Assembly: GCA_973895155.1 (NCBI GenBank)
Contig: OZ316896.1
Span: forward strand, 6,820,001-6,884,000
Direction of reading: 5' to 3'
DNA: 64,000 nt
Origin: Marsupella aquatica
Lineage: Eukaryota > Marchantiophyta
This document shows, in pieces, positions 46,501 to 57,552 of the stretch. The position numbers and the translations under genes were made by a program. The number at the start of each line of letters is the position of its first letter. Position 1 is the stretch's first letter. A model generated the notes under the pieces. The model was not told where the DNA came from, did not search any database, and saw only the letters and a list, made by a program, of their open reading frames with translations.

Positions 46501-48159
46501 AGCTGATCCTGATCTATATTTGCAGGTGGTGATGTTCTTGTCAAGGCTGTCAGAAGAGACGCCTGTGAACAAAAAGCTTGCACGAGATTTGGTGGATAAA
46601 TGGGTATGTCTCCGTCTTTAACGACACCTATATCATTGACACTAGGTGACTCGTAAAGATTTTTGCATCTCGTGTTTTTGTTTGCTCCTCACAGATAAAA
46701 GATCAATAGTAAGTAGGTTCAAAATACGTTTGCAAGGGTCTCACACACACTTAGCATTGGTCTTACATTCCGTTTTCTGGTGATGTTGACAAGAATATCT
46801 GTTGTGTGATCTGGAATTTATGGGTGTTCATACGCCATGGCCATCTTTTCTGGTACAAACAGAGTCGTCCCATATTTCAAAAGAGCACACGATATGAGGA
46901 CCTCAGACAATATGATGACGAGAGGCCTCCACCACGCCGAATGCCTGTCAAGAAGTGAGTATTTATTTTGGACGAAGGATATTTGTATCGGTTCCTGGGA
47001 TACACCAAGTACACAATTAGTGTAGGTCCATATCTTATTTATAAGTACCTCCTACCAAGTTCCTAGATTGGTTGAACTGACAATTTAGCGGACTCAAATC
47101 TAGTAGTTTAAATTATTGGCTTGTTGATTGTCGTGGAGCAGGCCTGTTCCCAAACCTCGTGTGGAGGAGTCTAGAGGAGGGGATGAATTGGAATTAGAGC
47201 TTGATCCGGAGTAAGATATTTCAGGTTTCTCAACCCTTTCAAGTTCATATAGGATGCTGAGAGTCTTTTTGCTGAAATATTGATAGTGATTGAGGATCAG
47301 AAATGTCTGCTTTACTTCCAGAAAATATGAACTTATTTGAAGAGAACTTTCAGCAATCTAATTAATTGGAAACAGCACTAAAGTCTCATTGGGCCAAATC
47401 CTTGCGTCTTCTTTCATATTTCCTCGTACGGCATACCTACTCGTCCTTCTGAAGAATTCTAAGGATTGGTTCTGACGTCTCTCGTCATTCAGTGGATAGG
47501 AAATTCCATGAAGAAATTTGCCTGGTACGTCATCCGTCACTGGAACCTTATTAGCAAGTACGTTATCGTTATCTAAATGATCATGCTTGTTTATAGAAGG
47601 GAGCTCAAGCCTGGTGACGCAGGATATCGATATCATGCGTCGAGACCTCAAGCTCTTCCGTTGGACTTCGTCATTAGGCCTGCTTCTAAAGTGGATGCAG
47701 ATAGTGTCCGAGCTCATGCAAAGCAGCAGCGTATGGAGGAGAAGAGGAGTAAGGTAAAATGAGTCAAATTTGATAGTTTTGAGAAGAAGTCACTGCCACA
47801 ATTATATTTTGTGGTGGAGTAATAGACCTGCAATCGTTTTAGATCAAATGTGATCTTTCACTTCTTGGAAAACCTTGATGGTCAGCTCCGGGTTTTACTT
47901 AAAGTAAAGGCGAATTTGTGGGATTGAATTGATTCAGAAGCTGGCTGTTTTTTAGTCAAGGGAAACAAAAATCTTCAACTCTTGCAATGTTGTTGACTAT
48001 GGAATCCATCGAAGAGTTGGTTTGTTTTTATTAATAATTTATATTCTCTGTTGAATGCAGATGAACAAGAAGCTACAGCAATTAAGAACACCAAAGAAGA
48101 AAAACCTTCAAGCAGCACGACTGAGTGTTGAAGGTAGGGGCCTAATGAAATTTTTCTGA
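43585..48159 (+). CDS. IWS1: IWS1/SPN1-like transcription elongation factor, 11 predicted exons
   Basis: Predicted exons: 43585-44091, 44408-44455, 44597-44716, 45377-45603, 45737-45866, 46224-46286, 46526-46603, 46863-46954, 47142-47210, 47597-47753, 48061-48159. All have GT-AG borders and keep one frame for about 529 aa, close to plant IWS1 length. IWS1 (yeast Spn1) is a nuclear factor that binds Spt6 and elongating RNA polymerase II; in Arabidopsis it also takes part in brassinosteroid gene expression. The N-terminal about 240 residues are acidic and charged (exon 1 starts MYTDVDDEGEP). Exons 4-7 encode the conserved TFIIS N-terminal (LW) helical domain, with QLQQEFLDRGVL, NWLEPLPDGSLPN and EQLKKSGLGKV. 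Exons 8-11 hold the conserved C-terminal motifs STRYEDLRQYDDE, HASRPQALPLDFVIRP and KLQQLRTPKKK, ending LSVEGRG-LMKFF. The start at 43585 is preferred over an in-frame GTG at 43555. Exons 2 and 3 are the least certain: 44597 is the only nearby acceptor keeping frame without a stop. Exon 10 has a TAGAAG acceptor, so one residue may be optional. Confidence 0.9.
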
Positions 48160-49447
48160 CAGTTTTTGGTGCATCGACTGTACTACGGTGTCGAAAACAA
48201 AGTATGGCCGGATCTGAATGTAACCCTCAATAAATCACCTGAGCACAGTGGAATCGGGTCTTGTGCAGTTTGTTTTTATGCTTGAGATTACAAGATAGAA
48301 GTCTGAGACACTCTCCATACGATATATGAGCTGTTATAAGAGGATAGACAAATTCAGTCTGGGGAAATTAGTTTTCTCATGATGTTTCACAGTAGAAACT
48401 GAGGAAGGCAGCATGGGTCTGTCGTTGATACGTGCCAGACTTTATTCGCAATCTTTTGGATGTTTGGGAGATAGTAAACTGAAGCTGGTTTGGCATTCTA
48501 GCCATCAGGAATTAGCTGTGGACTTCCTTTAACACAACATATACTCGAGAGTTTGTGAGAACTCGGATGATGGTTCTCTACGGAAGTTATTTGATTGTGT
48601 TCCTCGTGGGACGACACAAACGTGTACTTAAGTAATCTAGCCAGGGCTGATACAAAGTCTTCAAAGTTGGACTTCTGGGGTAGTGCAAGACACATATTAG
48701 GCACCCCAGGGAGTTCTTCTAGCGATCTTGCACTTAGAGAGAGTGTACTATACGAGCAATGGCCATTGGCCTTCATTGTCAGGGGATCCCCTTGAGTGTC
48801 ACTACACTTCTAATGAAACCAACTTTATCCAGACCTCGTGATTGTATTCGGGAGATTATGAAAGTGCTAAACCCTAATGGAACTTGCTTCGGTAGTGACG
48901 AACAGTCAATCAATGCCGTGGAATGTCGTCAATTTTGTGAAAGTAATTGACTTTCGAACCAGTATGTAGTTGGTAACTTATGCACAAATGCAAGATTGTA
49001 GTTTCTTTTGTAGAAACTTGCAATTATCCAGTTTGAGGTTGAAGTTACTTAGGGAATGTGCAAGGAGTACAATAAATGGATGGCAGATCGAAAGTGAATA
49101 CTCAATCGAGCAATCTCAACCATACAAGGAATATGGTAGGCCATATCCAAGATGGGGATGAAGATTTTTATTGAATTGGATGCCATTGTCCGGGGAACCG
49201 TTAATGGCGGTATGAAAAACTAATTTCTTACATATTTTAGGGACTTTCTTACTTTTGTTTATTCTCATGTGTATCAGTTTTCTTATTGTGTTTCAATCTG
49301 TGTTAAGAGGTTCTACTTAGTATTGTATTTCCTCCCGTACTTTAGCTTCTCTAAACTAACAAATTTCTCTTTTCAATCATTCTATTCTTAGTTCAACTAC
49401 AGCACGACTACTCCTCTCTTTTCCTTGGGTCGATCAGTAGAATCTTG
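48160..49447. other. No supported gene downstream of IWS1
   Basis: Holds the presumed 3' UTR of IWS1 and intergenic DNA. I found no conserved coding segment; the short ORFs do not resemble proteins I know. Confidence 0.4.
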
Positions 49448-49491
49448 AAACCTGGCCAGGGCACCTTCTAAACCTGGCCAGGGCACCTTCT
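49448..49491. repeat. 22-bp tandem duplication
   Basis: AAACCTGGCCAGGGCACCTT(CT) occurs twice in direct succession. The word contains the palindrome CTGGCCAG. Confidence 0.8.
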
Positions 49492-49752
49492 TATTACAGA
49501 CACAGTACACTGAGACCCCCTGGAAAATCTGCTCTAGAACAGATTTGCTTGCAAGTTGCTTGCTCTTGCCCATGGTTGCTCTTTGTTCGGCTGCTCCTGC
49601 AAAATACTCCAACTCGTATGCTGAACAAAACAACAAAAAAGGGCTCTTACGGCACCAATCTGAGTAGTTGGGGAGTTATTAATTACGCCAAACTTTAACT
49701 AGAGATGTATACATAGTAGCAAATTCTCTGCAAAATGCTCATGCAGAGGTGT

Positions 49753-49854
49753 TTACAAAAGACAACAAAACAAAAAATAAGAGTTAATAACAAAAAATGT
49801 GTTTTACAAAAGACAATAAAACAGGAAATAGGAGTTAATAACAAAAATTGGTAA
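49753..49854. repeat. 51-bp imperfect tandem repeat, A-rich
   Basis: TTACAAAAGACAA...GTTAATAACAAAAA occurs twice with period 51 (49753 and 49804), followed by further A-rich partial repeats to about 49930. Confidence 0.65.
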
Positions 49855-49989
49855 CAGGAAAAAAAACTAATAACAGGAAAATGATTGGAAATTTATTTTT
49901 AAAAAAATTTCAAATTTTCAAAAAAAATAAATTTAAATCTACTGTTGTCCTGGCTACTGTCGCTACTGTCGTCGAAGCATTACATCGAG

Positions 49990-50617
49990 CTCCTGGTTGA
50001 TCACAATGAGCATACATTTGCCACTCGGATCTGGATCGAGGTATCCCCGTTCTCTCTCATATGTTTTTCACTTGCAGTTTGGTATTCTCTCAGGTATTCG
50101 TTGTCATTTGCTTTCTTGTTTGTCAACATAAGTAGACTTTTCGTAAGATTGAAAGTAATGTGATCGCATTTGTTTTTGTTTCAGGGAGAAATGGCACGGA
50201 ACGAGGGTGGAGCTGCTCCTAAATGGATTCAAGAAGTTCGGCGATATAACGCCGAAACTGACGGTCCACTGGATTCACCGCCAAGGTCCACCGAATCAAA
50301 GAGACTCAGAGTACTGTCGACGAAGCAAAGAGGAGTACATCTCCTTCCAGTAGCAAGGCTCCCGTCGTGTCTAAGGACTCCAAGGTGGCCGCACCTTGTA
50401 AGGAGACATTGACGAAGGCGGTCTCCCAAACACCACTGTCTTCTCGCACAAAAGCCCCTGTCTGTAAGGGGGTATTAGAGAAGCGCAAGAGAGAAGAGGA
50501 GTCATACTGGAGGGACCGCGAGATCCACAACTATTAGACGGAAAACATCCTCGGTTCATCCAACTATGATACAGTCTCCGACTCTGACTCCGACGCGTAC
50601 AAGGCAGCGCACCCTTG
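49990..50617 (+). pseudogene. Unknown gene fragment at the left side of the MULE locus
   Basis: A possible exon ends at 50038 (...TRIWIE, donor GTATCC), and a second begins after TTTGTTTCAG at 50185, giving MARNEGGAAPKWIQEVRRYN. That frame fades near 50300 and a different frame continues to a TAG at 50535-50537 (STSPSSSKAPVVSKDSK, KRKREEESYWRDREIHNY). After the TAG the same frame goes on to a TGA (NYDTVSDSDSDAYKAAHP). The protein is basic and S/K-rich with an acidic tail. A 15-base word, GACTCCAAGGTGGCC, also occurs in the accessory gene at about 55219, hinting at common origin. I do not recognise a domain; coding status is uncertain. Confidence 0.4.
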
Positions 50618-50803
50618 AATAGAAAACAATAACCGTAGTCCATCTTGTAGGAGCATAGACATTTTGTATACTGAGTCTATTTCCTGGACTTGGGATCCGC
50701 AAGGTCATGTCGAACAGAGTTATATGAGAGAACATCTTTGTTCATTTTGAAATTACAGCTTGAGAAGATTTCCGATTGCAATATTTGGACTTGTCCTATT
50801 ATT

Positions 50804-50821
50804 GCTAGCGACATCGCTAGT
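50804..50821. repeat. 18-bp palindromic site 1
   Basis: GCTAGCGACATCGCTAGT: two 8-base inverted arms around 2 bases, last base off consensus. It lies left of the transposase 3' end, in non-coding DNA. Confidence 0.75.
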
Positions 50822-50972
50822 AAAACTATACATGACTACGATGATTTGTTTTCTCGCATGTATATCCAAAAACCAATTGCAATACATGAGTTATTGAACT
50901 CTACGTTATGTAGAACTTTGTCGAAAAGGAACCGTTTACCAAAAACCTAATACTTTACTTCACATGTTTAAT

Positions 50973-50990
50973 GCCAGCGACCTCGCTAGC
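50973..50990. repeat. 18-bp palindromic site 2
   Basis: GCCAGCGACCTCGCTAGC, one arm base off consensus. A further half-site, CTCGCTAAC, follows at 51034-51042. Confidence 0.75.
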
Positions 50991-51156
50991 AAAATAAACA
51001 CTAATGCCGATACGTATCGAATAGTACTAGACCCTCGCTAACATTGCATACACAATATAATTAGTGAGGTGGAGGACCTTCCTCTGTTCTGAAAACCGAA
51101 AGGCGACAAAATTAGGGACGCTGAAACGTTCACCTCAACGGATAATAGAGATTAAG

Positions 51157-54100
51157 TCAACTACACTGCAACGAAATCAAACTCCTCACTTCAGCAACAG
51201 TCAGAATTGGCTGCTTCAGAAGATCGTCTCTATCTAGATTCAGTGAAAACTTGTTTAAGTACACCCACAGGAGGTGTTTACAAGACTTGTAGGGTCTTCC
51301 TCTCGTGTGTCTCTTGTAGAAGTCATCACATGAGCAAGAAGGAAAGCAACACACTTGGACCCGGTACTCGTGTGCAATTTTAGAATCTGTCTCGTGAGTG
51401 ACGATAAGATATTGCCATCCCCACCCATTTCCGAGGCATATCTTCTCACTTCCAATGACTCTCATATGTTCGTCAGTCGTAGATCGAATGAGTTTGAGAA
51501 GCTCCGGGGTGTTCTGGAAACGTTGACAAACGCCTTTCCCATTCCGGGTCTTGAATCTACGGTTTTGAAACCCAATGTCAACTCTTTCTGGGAAGGAGTT
51601 CACATCAATTCGGAGGTCAACACGATTTGGAGAGGAGAATGACCCGATTGGTGCTGGATCAGAGTATGATAATCCTCTGATTTTAATCCCATTTTGAAGA
51701 AGAAAGTCAATCTCTGTTGGAGTCAGCCTGGTCCCACGCTTGACCTGCAATGCCTCAGGTGGTTCCGGAAGTTGGGCAAGAGTCCTTTTGCCACCTGTTT
51801 TATGGCACCTATTATTCGGACAAAAGTACAGAAGCTGACGATGTGGAGATGACAACCTCAATCCGTGAATGGCAACACCAACCACTCCAGCGCAGAATGC
51901 CTTCATTCCAATTTCTTTGATGAGATTCTTGCACTCATCTTTTCCAAACACACTTTGGTCCACTTGTCCGTTGCAAACAGGTCCACTCCCTTTTCCACTC
52001 CGCCTCAAGTGCCAGGTCCCATACGTCACATCAACCTCTTCAACAAAAGGGATCCTTCAGGGTGCATCCCGAATTTCATCCCGATTATTTTGAGGCTGTG
52101 GTATTTCTCCAACGTAGTTCGGGTCCTGTGTTGCATCTCCATGGCTTAGTTCTTCACCATCATCTGATATATTTATAACTTCACGAGGAAGAGGAGGTCT
52201 ATGGCAAGTGGGATTGTCTTCATCGTCAGGAAAGTCTGGAGGTCCACCAATATCAGAAGCACCGCTGAAGTTACCAAATTCTGTGTAAAGATTTCTTCTT
52301 TTCAAACTAGACAGCGACGCCATTGTGCGCAATATCTTATCATGTCGATGAGAATTGTTTTCATGAATAGAAGCAGAAGCACTACCCTTCCTTTTTCCTG
52401 ACGTTGTTCTAAGATCTCCATGTAAAGGCACAGTTCTATACTCATATTTTCCAGAGGATTCAAATAGTAGATTGGATGCCTTCTCATAGGCATCCAAAGA
52501 CCCCATTGTATCTGCATTTCTTAAGGCCAGCTCAAATATTGTAGGACCATTCCCATGAAGACACCCTTCCAAGTATGCAGTGAACGTTGCAATTTGTCCA
52601 ACTGCTCGATTCTGGTCAACTTCACAGGCTTCCATCAAACCAATTTTCTTCTTCGGCTGGCAGGAACGCATTGATGCGTGAGCAGATTCAGCTCCTGCAC
52701 AGTTTGGCATCAGAGCAGACTCCTTCACAGTTTGCGTCTGAAAAATGAACAGAGTTAACACTTGTATTCACTAGCAATATGTCTATTTTGAGGCAGTCTC
52801 ATGTTTCAATCTGTGACCAAAATACCTTTACGAAAAGAAGTTTTATGGCTAGCGATCTCGCTAGCTTAAACGCATCACAAAGAGTGGACCGTTACTTACC
52901 ACCCGAATAAAGTTACCCCATTGTCTCCACCGCACAACCCACCATGAAATCCACCCTTGTAGTGATTAAGCTTGGAAGGGTGACAATTCCCTTCTTTCCA
53001 CCATTTTTGAATGTCGTCGGCTATACGATATGCTTTGACGTATGTTGGAGCAATTCTTAACTTCTCCCACATCTTATAGTGCTCCGCATGACATCCCTCT
53101 TTGATCCCCTCCAAAGTGTGTCTTTTGAGGGATTGAGAGAAATGGAAAGCATCACTATGCTCTTTCAGAGGATTCTGACACCCCCAAAAAGTACCCTTCG
53201 CATAGCAATCCAGCCAGCCTCCACATTGTCTGTTATGAATCCTCCAATAATGGGATTATGGACTCCATTCTCGGATGCGACATCTACCATTAACCTCCAC
53301 GCAGTTTCAAGCGACTCTGTGTCTTTGGCTCTCAACTCGCAAGTGAAAATTGTACACAGAGCGCGGTAATTATGGTCATACACGTGTGCACTAAAGGTCA
53401 ACCATCCAGTAGTGATACGATGCATCACGTCAAAAATCACCCAAGAACCTTCCAATACCCCTCCAGACTCCATGCTCCTCAAAATTTCCACACCCGATCT
53501 AGGACCATTTGTACTCATTTTGAATACATGCGCTCGATCATTTATGTTTTCTTGACCAGGAAATAGGCACCTTTGCACGAAAGGGAAATTATTACATGAT
53601 TGCATTTCATGAAGTGAGTCAAGTTCTCCTTTTTAGGATTATTCACACTCCGAAGAATAGCTTGGAACTTTGGAGCGGTGGAAACCACTCCGATCAAACT
53701 CCAAATTTCTTGTTGTTCTTCTCTCAACAACTGAGCCGATGATTTTGGATGCAATAGGGAGACTAGGTTCCCAATTGACTGGTTTCTCAGACGTGCAGGA
53801 GTTGAGACTGGATTCAAAACCTGACATTCATTCCATTGATTTCCTCTCCTAAATTGTGCAAGTTCACTTGCTCCACTGATATTGAGAAAAGCGTCATAGG
53901 CACTCATCCAATACACTGTGGTCATGCTATCCCCAGTCCTTTGAATCAAATTTGTTGCTAACCCTTCGGGTTTGGAACCACCTCCTGACTTCACCGAACC
54001 ACAAGACGTGTCTTGCCTTATACTCTTTGGAGATATTTCAATGACCTCGGGAGCTCTATTTTTGGAAGGCGTCCCAAGATCAATCACATGAGTTTGATGA

Positions 54101-54420
54101 ACGGGAGCTAAATCCACCGGTTCCAGAATGACATCAGGAAAACCATCTTTACTGGACAGAACCTCGACACAAGATCCAACCTTCAATGTCCAGACCTTGT
54201 CGGAAGTACTACTGTCCTCTCTCAACTCGTGACTATGTGGCCCATTTTGAGAATACAACTCAAACAACTTCATGATGAGGTCATCTTTTGGAATTCCAAA
54301 ATGAGTTACAAGGAATGACTCTGTCACCCTCACCTCTGACGAACTAGGGGAACTTGGGAGTACCACCACGTCTCCCGTGATTCTACGCTCCAAAACCACC
54401 TTGGAATTCATCGACATCAT
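51157..54420 (-). pseudogene. Mutator-like (MULE) transposase with SWIM zinc finger, decayed
   Basis: Coding segments on the minus strand, in order: 54420-53542 (N-terminal, ATG start, serine-rich then helical), 53605-53165 (DDE catalytic region in another frame), about 53180-52896 (third frame), 52761-51157. The catalytic part has IFDVMHRITTGW (D at 53429-53431) and GGFITDNVEAGW (D at 53228-53230), then FHFSQSLKRH, matching the D...D...C/FHxxxxxW order of MULE transposases. The third acidic residue was not located. The C-terminal SWIM finger CSCDDF...CKHLL (C-x-C-x15-C-x-H) lies at 51274-51336. Defects: a frame change near 53580, another at a CCCCC/AAAAA run near 53181-53192, and a TGA at 52057-52059 in an otherwise continuous frame. 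A donor (GTAAGT at 52895) and acceptor (TTTTTCAG before 52740) suggest an intron there, although phases do not join cleanly. The family call is firm; activity is unlikely. Confidence 0.7.
52848..52865. repeat. 18-bp palindromic site 3 (consensus)
   Basis: GCTAGCGATCTCGCTAGC, perfect 8-base arms. It sits in the presumed intron of the transposase gene (52762-52895). Confidence 0.8.
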
Positions 54421-54599
54421 CTCTTCTCAGGATACAAAAATACAACGACTATGTTTTGAATCGTCCATATGACTCTTATTTGCAGGACCCAAATTTTGTT
54501 CATCCCAACGGAAACAACAAACCGACCAAATTGTCAGTCAATTCCCGTTGATTCGACCATTATTTTGTCTTTTACTCAACATATAGGGACGTGTCACAT

Positions 54600-54617
54600 G
54601 CTAGCGATCTCGCTAGC
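54600..54617. repeat. 18-bp palindromic site 4 (consensus)
   Basis: GCTAGCGATCTCGCTAGC, identical to site 3; in the divergent spacer. Confidence 0.8.
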
Positions 54618-54693
54618 TTGGTTTTGCTAGTTTTTTGACAAACAAACCGTTGATTTCACCTCTTTTTAAGGATATTTGTGTCATTGCGTTTAT

Positions 54694-54711
54694 GCCAGCA
54701 ATCTCGCTAGC
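54694..54711. repeat. 18-bp palindromic site 5
   Basis: GCCAGCAATCTCGCTAGC, two left-arm differences (C for T and A for G); the right arm is perfect. Confidence 0.75.
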
Positions 54712-55100
54712 CAAAAAGTCAATCTAATTTTGACAAAGTTTACCGTTAGGATTCCGTTGGGAATAGTCAATGGGTACCATAATGTCAACGGTATAAATTA
54801 CAGCGGACACCTAGAGCATTTTGTATGGATACGATTATCCCAATCGTGAAGGTTGTTCTTCAGGTTTTCCAAAAAGTACAACTAGTGGTCCTTGCCAGGA
54901 GATTTCTGCTATTCCTTCCATCGTACTGTCCATCGTTGTCAGTATTCACTATTGTAACTCTGTAAGGCTCTGTTGGGAGTTCGGAACAGTTTGTACTGCT
55001 ATCCTAATTCTTTGAAAGGAGGTGTTGTGTGGACATTTTTCACGTGTGCAACTGCTGCAGTCTCCAGACACGAGCACTCTTCTCCAAAGGGTTTTATTTC

Positions 55101-56975
55101 ATGGAGTCATCGTTGTCTCCAGAGAGTATTTCTTCGAGAGGATCATTTCAGTCGAGGGAGTCGACAAGGAGAGAAACTAGGTCCACATCGAACAAGAAAG
55201 TGCTTGCAGCGGGATTGAAGACTCCAAGGTGGCCCAAGATGGTGACATCGGTAGATGTAGTTGCTCCTGTGTTTGATCCAAGCGCTTCGGAACCTTACAC
55301 GGTTGTCATAAACCGTCATCTTCACTCGTTCGGAGTGAATGAGTTCGGATTTGCATTGGCTCCCCCCCTGAATTCCTCTCTGTCGGATGAGGAACATGTA
55401 GATTGTCTGGTCTCTGCAGAAGGATTCCACTACGATAGACACATTGAAGTCCGAGTTCAAAACGCAGGGTTACATCAAAGATGCGCCTTGGTTTTACGTT
55501 TAGATGACAAACAAGGAAGGAGAAATCCAGATGTGTACCAATGCCATCCGCAAAACTTGGGATGATATTTGGGTGTTGTAGAACGAGGAGTTTGAGCGCA
55601 AATGTGATTCTCATGTTTCTTTCTAGATCCTCAAGGACAAAATGTTCTGTGTTTTTGATGGAAACCACCGATTGTATTCGTGGAGCCAACTGGCGGAGGA
55701 GCATTCGGATGATATTAAGTACCATCCTCAAGTTGTCTGCAAGATCTTTAAGGGTGAAAAGAACTCTTTTGTTCAGATCGAGTCAGCAATGCATGCATTG
55801 AACAGGTGCAACTTCTCAGGATAATATAGTTCTGAAATTCCTTTTTTACCATGTCACTTTCAGCTAGCGATCTCGCTAACACAAGGAATGTTGTGGCAGG
55901 TTAACTCAATGTCATGTAGAGAATTCCTGGGTTTTGGAGGCTGAACGCGTCCAGAAGATTCTGAACAACGACTTATCCGTTTACAAAGATATCATCGACG
56001 CTGAGAATTACAAACTTTTCCAGTAAAAGATGGCCAACGTGCGGAAGGCGACATGGTATTTTAAGAACATGACGTTGGATGCCTAAAGACCCAACTTATG
56101 TTCCATTGACGTCTTCGGAAGATGCAAGACATAAGTCAATGTTGAGTGTTTGTTACCCTAAGACTGACCCCTGTCTAGCAGCGGCTGTTGCTAGATCAAA
56201 AAGGCTTTCAATTGGGTTCATGCAAGCCGTGATGGAATTCCTCACAAAGCCCAAAGACATAGTCCTTGACTGGATTGTGTGACGGGAGCTCGTTTTCTGC
56301 CGGAGAATTCTCCGGGAGGTTTGTTGTCGGTGTTGAGGACAGGGACATTCTCCATTCTTGTGCTCAAAAAACTTTAAATAGTGTTCTTGCGAGGCACTCG
56401 AGCAAGGCAATGCAGATTAAGGATCAGGCAGCCAAGAGTAATCAAGACGCTGGGTCGGATGATGAGTTCACGATTCCTGGAGATGAACAGGTTGGGCCTT
56501 CAAGCGAGAAAGACAAATTTGACCTTGAGTAAAGTACTTGGCCTCTTCTGATGTCAGACTCCCTATTTGGTTTCTTTTGTTTTCTTCATTTTGTTGCTCT
56601 TCGTCAACTGATGCCGGTGGTTGCGTCAGTGATAGGAGGGTGGATTGGTTTTCTAAGGAGAGATTTTGTCTTCGGAAGGAAGTCCAGGAATCCATTGTGG
56701 TTACTCTTGAGAAGCCTTTTACTCTTCCATGCTATGCTGAGACATCGGCGAGGTAGGTTGATGAAGCTCCTGTGGTCTTGACTTCGGAGGCGAAAGGACT
56801 TCGATCCATGAGAGGTGCTCGAAGATATCTAGATTGTTCAAGGTTTATCGACAATGAGGCGGGGACAGTCCGTCAGTATTTAGATGAGTCTGCCGAGTCC
56901 ACGGAGAGGGAGACCAGTAGCGATCCTAGTAGTAGTGACATATCTGATGAATCAGAGGATGAAGTGTATGACTGA
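55101..56975 (+). pseudogene. Accessory gene: ParB-like domain plus DNA methyltransferase-like domain, decayed
   Basis: Starts MESSLSPESISSRGS at 55101, a basic S/R-rich leader. Coding-like pieces follow: EGFHYDRH to 55450, LKSEFKTQGYIKDAPWFYV (one frame over), then VFDGNHRLYSW (55654-55686), which fits the DGxHR core of ParB/sulfiredoxin-like nucleotide-binding domains. After a probable intron (55806-about 55900) comes a helical stretch, then KPKDIVLDW (56247-56273) and, one frame over, GSSFSAGEFSGRFVVGVEDRD (56284-56346, written here as two overlapping motifs GSSFSAG and GRFVVGVE). These match the SAM-binding motif and the next acidic strand of N4/N6-type methyltransferases. No DPPY-type catalytic motif is seen. 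The tail is acidic, ending DISDESEDEVYD. In-frame stops: TAG 55501, 55579, 55624, 56754; TAA 56025, 56084; TGA 56278. It is a pseudogene or a badly eroded copy. ParB-methylase fusions are known from phages and bacteria; here the role is inferred. Confidence 0.5.
55863..55880. repeat. 18-bp palindromic site 6
   Basis: GCTAGCGATCTCGCTAAC, one base off consensus; inside the presumed intron of the accessory gene. Confidence 0.78.
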
Positions 56976-57277
56976 ACAAGTAGGAGCAAGTAGGACTGGA
57001 TGTACTGGTTGAAGTTGACTCTTACAGTTTTTCTGTGTTAAAGTTGTTGGCTATCCACACTTTCAATGTAAAGAGGTTCCATATTATGATGGAAGTTTCT
57101 AGTTTTGGTGATCTTTTTTAGATGAGTAAAATGTGTGTGCCTCAAGTATGCAATACATATGACAATCATGCATGATTTTTCATTGTCATATTCTTTTCAT
57201 TATTGTAAGAGGTGGAAAACTGAGAATTTTTTGGCATTGTTTTCATGGAATGTGCGAGAAATTCATCCGCCAAAATG

Positions 57278-57304
57278 CCTCGCTAACAATGTTGCCTCGC
57301 TAGC
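57278..57304. repeat. Two palindrome half-sites in direct orientation
   Basis: CCTCGCTAAC at 57278-57287 and CCTCGCTAGC at 57295-57304, spaced 17 bp. Similar half-site sequence (CCTCGCTAACATTGC) occurs at about 51033 on the other side, so these may lie near the two ends of the element. Confidence 0.6.
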
Positions 57305-57552
57305 AAAATCTCCTGTTTCCTTGCACCGTACAATTCCTCCTTTGGGGCCTTCCTGATCTGCAGCTGCTCTTCATTGGGGGAAGGAGGTGTCCAGGTGGGT
57401 TGTCCACTAGCAATGCCACTTTCTTCTGGGTCATTGCCTTCATGTAATGCATGTAACACCCAATCCTGCAAGACATCAACTTTCATCCACGAACAAGAAT
57501 TAGAATACCAAGTAATGCCAAAATTGTTCGGTTTTTAACTCTGAGTTTAGGT

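Larger units (their letters stand above)
54421..55100. promoter_or_regulatory. Divergent intergenic region of the MULE locus
   Basis: About 680 bp separate the minus-strand transposase start (54420) from the first plausible ATG of the plus-strand accessory gene (55101). Two palindromic sites lie here (54600 and 54694), 94 bp apart, start to start. A divergent arrangement with shared upstream DNA would let one factor act on both genes. No clear TATA box was found on either side; promoter function is inferred from position. Confidence 0.45.
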
